Shown here: in pieces, positions 33,188 to 45,084 of the stretch | Layout of the letters: each line of letters starts with the position of its first letter | Numbering within the stretch: position 1 is the stretch's first letter | Origin: Chionoecetes opilio | Lineage: Eukaryota > Arthropoda > Malacostraca > Decapoda > Majidae | Assembly (NCBI GenBank): GCA_016584305.1 | Contig: JACEEZ010016486.1 | Location: 1-64,000 of the forward strand | Direction: 5' to 3' | Length of the DNA stretch: 64,000 nucleotides | The notes under the pieces: generated by a model | Told to the model about the DNA's origin: nothing | The model's input: the letters and a program-made list of their open reading frames with translations, nothing else | Database searches by the model: none | Position numbers and translations under genes: made by a program

Positions 33188-33215
33188 ATTAGGAACGGTT
33201 TTAAAGCGATTCAGC

Positions 33216-33510
33216 TGCCTTATCGGCCTGCTTGTGACAATAATTCAAGCTGTATTTGGCCCCACTTGTGGCAAATTCAAATGCTAAGTCGGGCCTGCTT
33301 GTGGCACTATTCAAATGCTAGTCGGTCCTGCTTGTGGCACTATTTGGATGTCCTAAATCGGTCCCCTGATTGTGGCACGATTCAGTTGCTGTGTAGGCCC
33401 GCTTTATGGCACTATTTGGATGCTAACTCGGCTTCTGTGCACGAGCAGTTGCTGTGTTAGGCCCCCCCGCTTATGGCACGATATAGAGCTATGTCGGCCC
33501 GTTGTGGCTC
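33216..33510. repeat. Tandem repeat, unit about 40 bp
   Basis: Seven or so degenerate units built on TCGG(G/C)CCTGCTTGTGGCACTA followed by TTCAAATGCTA or TTTGGATGCTA. Units vary by indels. Confidence 0.82.
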
Positions 33511-33905
33511 AGTAGTGGCAATAGTTTGGTTACGGTTTGCCGACACAGATCTGACACAGGAAAACGTAACGTAAACCGACACAGGCCCTAGGTGAGAAAC
33601 ATGTACGCACAAGTTGTCGGTCCCGCAGCCAGGCCGATAACTTCATTCGGTTTGCCGTCAATGCCAATATGCCGTTGTGATTTGCCGGCACTAATTTGAT
33701 GCGGCCCGCATGACAATGTTTGCTGGGGGGTATAAGCAATTTTTTATAGCTATGACCGTTTAGTATCCTTGTCACTAATTCATTTGCTATATTCAGTGAC
33801 TTTTCGTATTTTAGGCTCGACAACATACAATTTTTTTTTTTTTATAAGCAAAGGAAAGATCTGGGCAGTGAAGGGGTTAAATCAATTTTAAAGAAATCTT
33901 CACCA
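33511..33905. other. Stretch without recognised genes
   Basis: Contains CCGACACAG words repeated near 33540-33585 and a poly-T run near 33825. There is an open minus frame (33530-33826), but I recognise nothing in it. Confidence 0.45.
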
Positions 33906-34200
33906 TTATTCCATTTCCCAATCAAACTAAACACCCATCACCCCCTCCCATCAAAATGGAACAATCCGGCAATTTCCCATCAAACTAAACCAACTCATCA
34001 ATTATCCCATCAAAATTAACACCCCATCAATTTCCAATCAAACGATACACCCCATCAATTTTTCCCATCAAAATTAACACACCATCAATTTTCCCATCAA
34101 ACTAAAAACACCAGCAATTTTTTCTCATCAAAATTAATACCCATCAATTTCCCATCAACTAAAAACACAAAATTTTTCCCATCCAAACTATAACAATAAA
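33906..34200. repeat. Tandem repeat of CCCATCAAACTAAACACC-type units
   Basis: About ten imperfect units of 24-34 bp containing CCCATCAA(A/T)(A/C)TAA and CACCCATCAATTT. Confidence 0.88.
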
Positions 34201-34209
34201 TATATGCCC

Positions 34210-35590
34210 CCAAATGAATAAAAAAACCACCGTCAAATTCTATTAACTTATAAAATGTTGCCAATGATGATGTTACGAGAATGGTACTGTTCGAGACTAC
34301 TCCACTCACGGACTCCATGCATTGATAACTTTTCAACGCAAGTTGTGCGATGATTATGATACTGTGCGCCCCCCCTTATAGCTGGATGTTAACTTGAAGG
34401 GCTCCACAAACCTGGCGATTACGCTGCCCACCACCCACAAATTAAGGTGGAATTTTTTAAAAGATTTAGCGAATATATGAGGATAACTGGGACTTAATAA
34501 AACGACTCGTTAACAGGGTTTCTGTATAATATCCACTGTGTTGATACCCAGTATTCACATCCCCACTCTAAGGTTTCACCAAAATCACTAAACAATTAAT
34601 ACTACCCGAAAACGACTTGATTCTCACTCCAGGCTTAACATAATCCCAAAAGTTTCTAAACCACCGCACTAGGTAATGTACCCTATCTACACACAAAACA
34701 CTCGCGATGAACATGGCCTTATGCTCTATAACCTGGTTATCAGCGGGTCATCCATCAGACACAGTCTCAGAACACACAACCACACCATCAGCACACACGG
34801 TGGGTTCCCTCAGGGTGTTAAACAACCACTCAGCCAGCTCAGCCTCCATACCCTTCGAAAATGGGTTGTAAGACACGAATCTCCGAGCGTGTGTTTCGCG
34901 ACAAAGGGACCTGGCCAGAGAGACCAAGAGAGCGTGTGAGTTTTCCTTACCTCGCCTTCTTGGTCGTGACGTCACTAGCGGACCGCGGTATAAAATATTG
35001 CCGGGAACTCCAGGGTGGTGTTGGGGGGAAACGTACTATTAGTGGAAAAATATTCAGTAAAATTAAAAATCCATTTTTTACATGAAGAGAGGCACACTGC
35101 TGAACAAAAACAAACTTCACAATATGGCCCACCTATGGACCCCATGAATAACTTACTTCAGATAATACGGGTCATTAAGGTTTTTGTAAATTTTTGGCAC
35201 TCGTCCGGGTCCCGCCCACGAGGGGGGACCACCGGATCAGGTATGGGGGGGCACGTATGATATTTTTAAACTCATTTTACATAAACATTATTGTGTTTTT
35301 TTTGGCTGAAATCAACAGATATGCTAACTAAGGACACCACCATTATTTATTAGGTGATGAAATGAAAGATAATCCTAATATAAAATAGCATTTATTAAAG
35401 ATAGGTCTACGGTATTTTTATGCTCACTATCAGAAGTTGCATCAGAAGGAAGGGGTCGCGATCGGGAAACCACCTTCACCAGGTCAGCCTGCTCTGGATG
35501 CCCTTGGAGGTGCACCAGTGACTAACCCTGCACTGTTTGGATCAACAGAAGATTAATCTGGATGGTAGGGAAGGTGAACGTGTCTCGGGT
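34210..35590. other. Stretch without a confident gene
   Basis: A minus-strand open stretch at 34748-34975 (RRFVSYNPFSKGMEAELAEW) has protein-like composition but no recognised family, and its frame is broken on both sides. The rest is AT-rich. I assign nothing here. Confidence 0.4.
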
Positions 35591-35591
35591 G

Positions 35592-36000
35592 TTAGCGGAC
35601 ATTCATCGGAGCGAAAGAAAGGTTTAATTTTCCATCCTCCATGATGGACCCAACACCTGAGAACCATAGCACACTAATGTGCCCACACCCTTCCTCCTCC
35701 AGCTCAGCTTGACACCAGAACAAAAGTCCCCCACCTGGGATGTTTTTCGCAGCAAAAGGGTATGATGCTGCAGTCCAGGTGCCCTCGTCGTCCACCTCAT
35801 CCGAGTACTCGGCGGAGTCGTCCAGCTGAAGTTCGGGGACCCATCATTCAAACTCATAACCCTCGTCAGTGGTGTCTTCCTCCGGGACAGGCACCACTTC
35901 TTCCGCTGGGACCCTTACTTCTTTCCCAATGTTTCTTTTCAGCCGCTTGCCTTCTTTTTGTTCTTCCAGCTTCGGCCTGCTTCTCTGCCTTCAAAACTCA
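35592..36000 (-). pseudogene. Acidic, low-complexity protein fragment of unknown family
   Basis: Minus strand from about 36000: EEQKEGKRLKRNIGKEVRVP, then a run rich in E, P and D ending DEGYEFE, an in-frame TGA, then WVPELQLDDSAEYSDEVDDE followed by GTWTAASYPFAAKN and, to 35592, EDGKLNLSFAPMNVR before a stop. Apart from the single TGA the frame is open for about 400 bp with biased, disordered-type composition, unlike a random shadow. It could be a transposon-encoded accessory protein or a host exon with a sequencing error. No family was recognised. It neighbours a Tigger pseudogene on the same strand, but they are separated by a GC minisatellite. Confidence 0.4.
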
Positions 36001-36127
36001 GGTCAGATATGCTCCCATTCTCGGCTTAAAATGCAGCGCTCCACGACTATACCCTCTTCCGTCCCTTTCCATAAGGACGAGGATTAGCGTTAGGGAACGG
36101 CCGGACACACTATGGGGTTAAGCGTCT

Positions 36128-36405
36128 GTTGAGAAGGGTTTGTCCGGGGTGGCGGGGCGTCGTGCTCGGGCCCGGGGTTGGCCAGTGTGCATCGTGCGGG
36201 GCCCGGGGGGTGGCAGCTCCTGTCGGCTGGGGCTCGGGGGCAGGCTTTGTCGTGCTGGTGCCCGGGGTGGTCAGGGGGCGGTCGTTGATGGGGCCCGGGG
36301 TGGCCAGGGCTCTGTCGTGCTGGGGCCCGGGGTGAGGCTCTGTTCGTTGCGGGCTCGGGGTGGCAGGCTCTTCTTGCTGGGACCGGGGTGGCAGGACATC
36401 ATCTA
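36128..36405. repeat. GC-rich minisatellite, unit about 27-36 bp
   Basis: Eight or so units of (T)CGTGCTGGGGCCCGGGGTGG with variable spacers CCAGGGC/TCAGGGGGCG. Strongly G-rich on the plus strand. Open frames across it are artefacts of composition. Confidence 0.88.
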
Positions 36406-36439
36406 GCCTGGGAGGGACACAGCGGAGAAGGGGTAGAGC

Positions 36440-37790
36440 TTCTGAGGTATGGCCTTAGCAGTCGCTCCTCTCCATCTGAAACTTCCTCCATAAGAAGAAG
36501 TGGAGTAGTAACTTCCACTTACAACATTCTGGTGGGGCCGGTCGCTCGTTTACATGCGCTCCTACAAACACATCATATTGGGAAGATGTTGGCGATTCAG
36601 TTGGCCATATACCAGTTCGCCCGGAAACCACTGAGAATGTTGGATGGGGTAGTGGCTTTGGTCCAGCCTAGAAGCAAACTCTGGGCAAAACTTGTGGACT
36701 GTTATGTGCTCGTCTAGGGTGCCATGAGCGCGTGTCGTTCAGTAGGGCACGCAGGAAGTCTTAAAGGGACAAAAGACACTCAATCAATGGTGGAGTTTGT
36801 CTGTGTATGCGGAGGCAAGGTAACAAGCACGATAACCATGCATTATCGCAAACTCAACAGGCTGAATGCTTCATGTGAACATTCAGCATTGTCCATGATC
36901 AGAAGAATCTTGTTCTCTAAGAAGATCCAAGACTTCTCATGGAGATGGCTGAAGTGCTCTGCACGAAAGCCATTCACCATTCATCCAGCCACGAGGAGGC
37001 AAATATCCCTTTGGAACCAAGATCGTGTTCCTCATGAAAGCGGGATTCCATCGCATTGGGAAATTATAAACACTGGAGGGATTGGACTGCCCACGCATTT
37101 ATTAAATGGCCCACAAACGTCAATTGCTGTCACCGAGTTCACGAGTTACCTGAGTGGTACTGTCTTGGCCTCTCGCACACACAACCTTGACTGGCTTCAT
37201 AACATTCGACAATGAACTCTCATCAAATTGTAATCCGGGTCCGGCATCGTGAAGTGTGTAACTTCTCAAAGCTAATGTGTAAGCCTTAAAGAAGGTTTCC
37301 ACATTGACTGTGTTGAAGGCAACAATCTGCAATGTGACAGGCCTTCCGGAGCCTTCATACAGTTTGGTCATGACGGATCAATGAAGGGCATATTACCAGT
37401 CCCTTGTCGCCATTTTCTCTTCTCCCAGGCTTAGCAGGGCTGCTCTTGCTCCCACAAAAGCTATGGCATACTGGGTACACCATCCTACGCACATCGTTAA
37501 TGGGCAGCCGTAGAACATCTGGCTGCGTGGATGGTATAAATCGCAATGTATATTTTTGTTGAGGGCTGAAAACCCTATTGTACGGGAAGCAACAGCATAT
37601 AGGTAACTCCATCCGACAGCTCTTCGATAGATAGAAGGCGTCCTGTAACAAAAGAAATGAATTAGGACTTAAAAGGCCCTTGCTGCAACAAAAGTTGACA
37701 AAAGAATTAATAAATAGGAGCGCTTTTTGAAGGCATCCTTTAACAAAAGAAAAGTAATTAGGACTTAGAAGGCCCTTTGCTGGCAATAAA
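36440..37790 (-). pseudogene. Tigger/pogo (Tc1-mariner) transposase pseudogene
   Basis: On the minus strand, frames joined by indels give the ordered blocks of a pogo/jerky-type DDE transposase: LPINDVRRMVYPV (37490), then 'VETFFKAY..ALRSYTLHDAGPGLQFDESSLS' (37220-37310; the DES after the first catalytic aspartate region), VCARGQD, then in another frame VTAIDVCGPF, PIPPVFIISQ, NGFRAEHFSHLHE and LLIMDNAECSHEA (near 36890-36920; LIMDN is the second catalytic aspartate), LVTLPPHTQT and KATTPSNILSGFRANW (near 36590-36640), the family's C-terminal signature. The enzyme would cut at TA and move its element. At least five stops or frameshifts; dead. No terminal repeats were located. Confidence 0.9.
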
Positions 37791-37884
37791 AGCTAAAAAA
37801 AAATGAAATAAATTTTTAAATTATAAAATCTAGAGACCCTTAAGCCATCCCTGAGTCCTTTTGTGCATGACTTCATCCCAGGGA

Positions 37885-37945
37885 GACCAAGAAGACGTGG
37901 GATGAGGTCATACAAAAAGACCTTGGGGAGATATGGAACTAAATA
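37885..37945 (+). pseudogene. Small LINE C-terminal remnant
   Basis: KTWDEVIQKDLGEIW is read at 37893-37937, preceded in another frame by GRP. The 'GRP.KTW.E.I..DL' block is usually found near the C-terminus of arthropod LINE ORF2 proteins. Only this fragment remains. Confidence 0.5.
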
Positions 37946-38287
37946 GAGCAACTAGAGCAAGAGTTGTTTTATTGGTGAATCTGTCAGCAGGCTTCTTTAC
38001 AGCTGCAGCTAGTGGCCAACGCGGTGCTTAAAGGCAGCCTCCAGGTCAGTGCCGTCCATCTGCTGTCGTCGCCCCACTCTTCCTGACATATTTGCGAGGC
38101 ATGATGACGGTGATGGCCGGTAGGTTAGGTTAGATCTGAAAAGAGTTAATACATTAGAACATAGGCATATTAGGTTGGTTAGTTTAGGGTTAGCTTAGCT
38201 TAGTATTTTTTACACAGTGCCTAGAGGCCGGATTCTAGCATGGTCCACCATATATTTTGGGACTATGAGTCTGGCAATCTATGTGGG

Positions 38288-38865
38288 GGATCACGAAACC
38301 CGTCATGCCCCCAAAAATATGCAGTGTAAAGTTTTTTTTAACCATAAAAAAATTAATTCTAGGATCATTCTACTAACATAAATCACTTATATAATAGTTA
38401 GTTCATGTGCTTATAAGCATAATAACACTGATATAGCACTCATAAATTTAATACCAACACCTTCAACTTTACCACCACAAAAAAACACTGTTCCATTTAA
38501 TTTAAATGCATAGTTCACCACCACCATTACTATCATGCTAATATGATAGTCAGTCACTTTTTCTTATGTTTTTCTAAGTATTTAAAAATATATAGATTTT
38601 CCAAATCGTAGTGATGCGGGATCACGAACGTCATGCCCCGAAAATATGCAGTGTTAAATGGTTGTTTAACCATAAAAAATTAATCTCGAATAATTCTAAT
38701 AACATAAATCACTTATATAATAGTTAGTTCTGTGCTTATAGATAATAACACTGATATAGCATCATAATTTAATACCAATAACCTTCAACTTTATGCCAAA
38801 AAAAAAACACTGTTTCCATTTAATTTAAATGCACTAGTTCACCACCACCATTTAATATCATGCGA
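38288..38865. repeat. Tandem duplication of about 330 bp
   Basis: 38288-38545 and 38618-38865 are direct copies (GATCACGAA..GTCATGCCCC, AAAATATGCAGTGT, TAACCATAAAAA, AACATAAATCACTTATATAA, CACTGTT.CCATTTAATTTAA, AGTTCACCACCACCATT). They differ by small indels. AT-rich, no coding sense. Confidence 0.9.
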
Positions 38866-38869
38866 AATA

Positions 38870-39565
38870 TACATAGTTCAATCACTGTTTGTTTAGGTGT
38901 GTGTAGGTATTTCAAAAGATATAGCTTTTTCAAAATTTCACTGTTACGTTGAACCCCGCACTTCCACATACATTATCCCCCGCGCCGCCACCAATTTTTT
39001 GGAAATAAGCCACCGCGGCCTGTTCGAAAAGCATGCACTACTTTTTCACTCAATAAACATGTCAATACGGTTATACCTCGTATTGCAGCTTACCTCAAAA
39101 GAATCACCGCCATCACAGCCGAAGAGAACACTATATAAGAACGGCGAAAAAGTAAAAGGAAAAGACGAAAAATAAAATTTCTTACCTGGTAAAAGCGAAA
39201 GGTGACGCTGACGGTGCTTACACGTTGCTCGCATGTAGTTCACTGAGGGTGGCGCTGCATCCGTGGTGCATGGTGGCGCGAAATTTGAATTAAATTTTCG
39301 CGTTTGTAGGCCTTCGTACGTGAATCCCCCCCTGTTCGTGTTACCCCACCCCACCCTATATCTAACTGATTAAGGACTGAGGAGTGAAGAAAAAATTGTT
39401 GAGAATTTAATTATGCTATATATGTATTACTTTACTCTCACCACTCATGTAAACTTTCGTTCAATTGTGAGTCACAGGATTACCCTTTCTCGCGTTGCAA
39501 TACGAGTCAGGATTTCTCTTAACCCATTCACGCCCAGATCTTCCTTGGCTATATAAATATCTGTC
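38870..39565. other. Stretch without recognised genes
   Basis: Mixed composition with short open frames on both strands (38897-39354) and no recognisable domain. Confidence 0.45.
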
Positions 39566-39569
39566 AAGC

Positions 39570-40965
39570 TTACAAGGGGAGAGCTTTTCAAAGCTAAGCC
39601 GCCCAGATGTCTCTCGCGCATCTCACATCCAATGCCCTTTGAGAGTGAATGCATCTATCATTTACCGTAACGTCCTGCACTTTTTCGGGACATATCAGAA
39701 TTACCATTCAATACAAACAACTGAAAACAGTTCTTAATAAAAAATGTCTAGTTTAATATTTTATTTGTGAAGCACTTGGTGAAAATATTGGCCAAAAACA
39801 ATTGATACTTGAAAACTCAATCTTTAAAAAATCGCTTTTCATGAAAATACGCCATTGAAGCAGAATGAGGCTCAGGAAATATCTACGTGTATGTAAGCAT
39901 TCACTGAGTACCTATTTTGGGTGTAGATGTATCTGACGGAAGAACATTTAACTCAAGACAGAGGTGGCGTTCCGCATCTCCCACAGAAACATCACGTGGC
40001 AGGATCTGCTATCACCACTTTCCTGTTGACACGACACGGGGGGATGGACAGCCAGCGCCGCCGCTCCCTTACCTCAAGGCCCATATCTACTGATACTCCT
40101 AAACTTCTCAATACAGAGGCTGTCCTATAAACAATTCTATAATTATCATCATCCGCTATCTCATCACACTCTCTATCCTCTACGGAATATTCGTGGCATG
40201 CGCTCCCCACATGCCGTTTTCCCACATAAAGGAGTCTCCTTAGTTCACCTGCTCTGTGAACTTCCCCCTATTGTGTATAGTTGTTTGGCCCCCCTTGCTT
40301 GACTGTGGACTTTGTGTTGTTGGGCGGATCGGAGTGGCGCGTGTAGTTACGTGACAGACGGCATCCACTATTGACTGTGGGTAGTAGTAGTTTGCGTAAT
40401 ACAGACCGTGCCACAGCAGTAAATGTCTCATTGCAGTCCTCTCGTTCCTCCATAGCCCTGAGCCGTTAGGAAGTTTGAGGAGGTGGTGGGTTGCCACCCC
40501 CCCCCCTCAACTGCCTTCCATCCGTACGTTCTCGGAGTTGACACAAGCACTTAAAATTTACCATTCTTGGTTAAATGTTCGTGTTTTGGGGGTCACAGAC
40601 AGACACTCACACCCAAATAGGTACTCAGTGAATGCTACCATAAAGGTAGATATTTCCGGAAGCCTCATTCTGCTGTGCACTTGCGTATTCATTGAAAAGA
40701 GCCTTTTAAAAAATTGAGTTTCAAGTATTCAATTGTTTTTGCCAATATTTTCACCAAGTGATCTCACACAATAAATGAGAAACTACATTTTTTGATTAGG
40801 ACAACTGTTTCAGTTGTTGTATTGAAGGGGGTAAATTTTGATATGTCCCTGAAAACGTACAGGGGAATTTACGGTAAATGATAGACCATTAACGCTCACA
40901 GGGCAGTGGATGTGACAGTGCGAGAAACAGGCTTGAGCGTTGAGTTATTAGAAAAACTCCCCCAT
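39570..40965. mobile_element. Fold-back element with about 370-bp inverted repeats
   Basis: The left arm (about 39570-39930) includes CATCTATCATTTACCGTAA, GGGACATATCA, CAATACAAACAACTGAAA, TTGGTGAAAATATTGGC, AGAATGAGGCT, AAATATCTAC and CATTCACTGAGTACCTATTT. The right arm (about 40590-40965) is its inverted copy in the same order. The 660-bp centre holds short broken frames such as RTASVLRSLGVSVDMGLEVR (minus, near 40060-40130), which I cannot assign. The outer ends fade gradually and no target duplication is visible. Confidence 0.82.
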
Positions 40966-41010
40966 ACGAAAGTCCACTTAATATACCACATAGTTAGTGG
41001 ACAAGGATCT

Positions 41011-41549
41011 AAAGGCCTCTTCCATTTGCGACATGTCAAGAACCAGTTCAAGGAACCCAAGAATTCAGGCGTGGCCATTTGCGCACGAAAAACTGGGTCT
41101 GAGGCGACGCGCGTATAGTGAAACAGCAAAAAACCCTTGAAAACCTTTCTAGACCCAAGCCATGGTGGGTAGAATGGAGAGATTTTTCAGTCATAACAAA
41201 CAATGGTCGCTTGGGCCCTATTTCCCTTATCGGAAGGGTTTTCCGCATACACGAGTCGGAGAGGATGTCTTGACAGCCTACAATTAAGGGGAACTAGTGG
41301 AGGAAAAGCTGTTCCGCGATCTTAAACTTGATATTATCCATTCACATAAACAGCTAGACGAGTTACCACTTTTAATCGCTCTCTCTCTCTCTCTCTCTTG
41401 CCTCGCCAGCCGAGTTTGTAAACAAAAACGGGTTTTTGCGTTCCGTTTGGACACGCGAACCCCAGACAGGAACTGAAACCACAACCCTGAACTGAAAAAG
41501 AACTGGTTCCTCCAACTTGGGCACAAATGGAGAATAGCTATGGCCTTTC
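41011..41549. mobile_element. TC-bearing MITE, copy 2
   Basis: Starts AAAGGCCTCTTCCATTTGCG and ends GCACAAATGGAGA..TGGCCTTT, with AAGAACCAGTTCA / AAAGAACTGGTTCC inside. It shares the internal blocks of copy 1 but its TC tract is short (41379-41400). Seven extra bases (ATAGCTA) split the right end. Confidence 0.85.
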
Positions 41550-41639
41550 TTAAACAGGTCATAGCTATAAAATATTGCTTATAGTCACTAAAATCGTTAA
41601 TGGTATCTCTATTACAATGAAATTATGGCTGGGCCTCAA

Positions 41640-42325
41640 GGGGTTTAATACAGGTTGAAGTTTGAAATTTTATGATTTGTTTTTGTTCATCGTTGTTTTG
41701 CTGGAAAGTTTTAAAAAGACCAGGCCTTTTGTTGAAAAAAGTTTAAGACAATTTTTAGGCCCAGATTTCCGCGTGTCCCTTGCCCCCGTTGCTCGAACTT
41801 GCCTCCTCCGAATCCCCTTCCCTTTAAATCTTTCCTTTTCGCCCTGGCAATCCTCCTGGACCATTTTTTGTAATAAATTCCCCCGATCAATCCTTCCCAC
41901 ACTAATAGACGTTGGGAGCCTCTCTCGCACGCTTCCATGGGCCATACCAAGCCACACACTCCATCTCATGTCACGCTCCCCCCCAAACCCTTCCCACATC
42001 TTTCAACCCTCTCACTGCCAAAACACTAATACTGCCCCATCTTCTCCTCCCCGTTCCAGTTCCTTCCCTCATTGTCCTCCCTGTTTTGCGGACTTCTCCC
42101 GGAATCCCCCTCCTTCCCCCTGGATTATGTAACCTCCTTCCTCAAAAAAAATCCACCCTCATCGATCTAACCATCCTGCTGTAACTTTCCCCTCCTCCCC
42201 CCTTCCCTCACCTTTTTCATCACTCTATAACCCATTCCTTTATTATGCTTTGCCATAGTGCCATATGACCTCTGTGGCGGGCACTTTCCCTTTTTAGCTT
42301 TTAAAATCAATAAATCAATCATTTG
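41640..42325 (+). other. Pyrimidine-rich stretch ending in a LINE-like tail
   Basis: C/T-rich sequence with an open plus frame (41662-42132) of unremarkable composition, ending near 42300 in AAAATCAATAAATCAATCATT. Tails of repeated AATCAATA are common at the 3' ends of arthropod non-LTR retrotransposons, so this may be the 3' UTR of one. No protein block supports it. Confidence 0.3.
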
Positions 42326-42329
42326 TTGT

Positions 42330-43615
42330 CAGGTGGGGTGGGGGGGATGCTGCTGCGCTCAGTGTTTACGTTACAAGGCTCTCCTGAACTTTTAAAAGGC
42401 AGAGAGACGTGTATGGGTGAGCGATTTAACCTTCCCCCACGTCAATATTTCTGTTATTGTTTCATCATTATTGTTGTCATTACTTCTCTTACTGTCATGC
42501 CAGATTAAAATCATATAACCAGTATTATACAGGAACTCCCACGTGTGGTCTCACGATCTTGTAGTTTCCTTGCAACACACAACATGCAAAAATTTTTTCT
42601 TGATGTTCCCATTCGGAGAGAAACAAATAAACCTTAAAATTGTTTACAAAGGGTTGGGAAAAATTTTTTCCAAACAGTTTCCTGGTGTGGAGGGCCTTGA
42701 GAAATACTCTGTTTTGTTTTGGGGGCGTTTAAATAGCACAACTATAACTCATTTTCAGTGTTACAAAACATAAACTTTGTACAAAAATTAAAAGGGGAGA
42801 TTCCTCCTCACCCCAAACCCAGGAGTCAATGTAACACACCCTCACATAACTCTCCAAAGTTTAGAATCTCAAATCAAAAAAATTTTTGATCCTTATGTAA
42901 TTTTTTGCTTAAAAGGTTTTTTGTATAAAATGGTATACAATGCCCGGGTTTTTTTTACTTATTTTATTGTTTTTCCCATATACTATATTTTTTTTCACGT
43001 ATTTAACCGGGAAACAAAAAGTCACGGGTTCAAGTGGGGAAAAACGTATATTTAAAAAAAAAAATAGGGGAAAAAATGGTTACAAAAAGGGTGGGGAAGA
43101 TTGGGAATGACTCAGTAGACAGGTATTGTGCGGAGTTTTAGGGAGCTTTAAAAAGGGGCCTGGAAATGTATGGATTTCAAGGCATGTATTGGGCCCTTTT
43201 TATGGCAAGTCTGTCTTTTGTGTGGACCTTTTCCCGGGGGGCGTGCTAGGGGTGAATAGGAACTCCCGATAGTGGGGAGAGTAGGAAGATAAGGGAAAAA
43301 TGTGGGTAAAAAAGTGAATAAATGAAAATAAAGGTGATATAGGAAAGGTTTTTGTTGTTGTTTCGGGAGCAGGGGGCGGGGGCAAAGCCCCGCCGCTCTG
43401 CCCCCCAACAAAATTTCCCTGGTTTTAGGCCCGCTAAACCCCGGGCGGAGTGGCTTAGTCGTGAATCAACAGAGACCAACATTATAAAACCTAAATCCTT
43501 AGACTTCCCTAGTAATGTTTACAAAATCAGCCCCTTGCCAACAGGACACATCCCACAGGGGAGGGTACAACCCCCCATTTTCCCCAAAAAACACCACCCA
43601 AAAGTGGATCTTCAC
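42330..43615. other. Stretch without recognised genes
   Basis: AT-rich with T and A runs, particularly 42880-43080. Short open frames on both strands have no recognisable content. Confidence 0.45.
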
Positions 43616-43619
43616 GTGC

Positions 43620-44656
43620 CTGGGAATACAGGTTTGTCTTGAAACATTTGCTAAAAATATCACATTTAAAATCCGCAAGCCAGTTTCTAAAGGTATGTTT
43701 GTTGAGACAGAAATGGGATAAACCCTTTTCCCACACCAGGGATTTCATGATTTTTAACACCCCTGTGGTTTAGGTGTGCGGGTTTAGTTGGAACGGGTAT
43801 AAAACATTTTTCCCCCACTCCAGGCATTTAGATTTTTAACACCACTGTGTGTCGGGGTGTGGTGAGCTAAAACCTTTTTAGCAAATCTTTTCCCCACTTA
43901 AAAATTCTAATTTTTTAACACCACTGGTGTCAGGGGGGTGTTTGGTGAGGTCACCCTTTTTTCAAATCTTTTCCCACACTCTAAACTTCAAATTCTTAAA
44001 AACCACTGTGTGTCATGAGTGTTTGGGGAGGTCACTCTTTGTAGAGATCTTTTTCCCCCACTCTAAACATTTATAATTTTTAACAACTGTGTTCAGGGTT
44101 TTTGGGTTTGGTGAGGTGGACTTTTGAGTAAATCTTTTCCCACACTCTAAACATTCATAATTTTTAACACCACTGTGTGTCAGGGTGTTTGGGTGAGGTT
44201 ACCCTTTGTAGTAAATCTTTTCCCACACTCTAAACATGCACAATTCTTAACACCCACTGTGTTTCAGGGTGTGTTTGGTGAGGTCACGCTTTGTAGCAAA
44301 TTTTTTTTCCACACTCTAAACATTCATAATTCTTAACACCACTGTGTGTCAGGCAATGTTGCTCAAGCTTACTCTTGCATTTGAATGTTTTGTCACACTG
44401 CTGACACTTCAGCTCACTGTCTGCCTTGTGGCCTGAGCTGCCTCCCCTCCAGGTGATTCTTGCCATCAACCTGTGCCTCCCCACCCCTGAGGCAGACTGA
44501 TCCTGCTGCTCCCGGCCACTCATGCTGCTGCCTGCCCCACAGCCTCCACCGCAGCAACACTCCCACCAGTACACGTGACGGCCGGTCCTGCGGGAACCCT
44601 GGGGGATGCCGGAGTGAGCCGGGCGGAGCAGCCGGCTTGGACTGTGACCTCAGCAC
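43620..44656 (-). pseudogene. C2H2 zinc-finger protein, frameshifted array of about nine fingers
   Basis: Minus strand. A splice acceptor TGTTGCAG precedes 44656. The first finger is intact: CQQCDKTFKCKSKLEQHCLTH (44346-44414), followed by the linker SGVKNYECLECGK. The same 83-84 bp module then recurs about eight times down to 43620: ECLECGK(R/D)-F-TTK-x-LT-KH-x-L-TH-SGVKNYE, the classical Cys2-His2 Krueppel-type unit with linker. Nearly every later module carries an indel, many in C or T runs, so the reading frame is lost after the second finger. Such proteins bind DNA in the nucleus. Regular spacing suggests recent tandem amplification. It could be a host gene blurred by sequencing error or a true pseudogene. 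Confidence 0.85.
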
Positions 44657-45084
44657 CTGCAACAGTGGGTGACAGTCAGGACACGGTAAATCTTTAGAAG
44701 AAGTCCTTCACCCCTATCTTTTTCTTCTTCCCCTATAGTCAACAAGCCTGGGGAACTGGCGGGAATACGGGGTTTTTGGGTGGGGGAAGCAAATACAAGT
44801 GATTTATGGCTCCCCAAAAAATCATAAGTCCCTATATGTAAAAATCTAGGGATTTCCCTAAATTAGGGATTTCCCTAGATACCCATAGTTTAGGGAATTT
44901 TCCTTAATATATAGGGATTTGGACAATTTTGGGAGAGCAATAAATTGAGTCGTGTCTGCCTTCCCTCCCCAAAAAAACCCAAAAGTTTTCCATAAGGCCA
45001 CCATGCTTGCTGGTCATAGGGGGTCAAAGAAAAACCTAACCTTCCTAGCCAGAAGGGACTGCGCCCCCATGGACCCCCTAAGGG

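Noticed and set aside
36724..37215. Plus-strand protein of 163 codons
   Set aside because: It is antisense to the Tigger/pogo transposase blocks, which are specific and in order on the minus strand.
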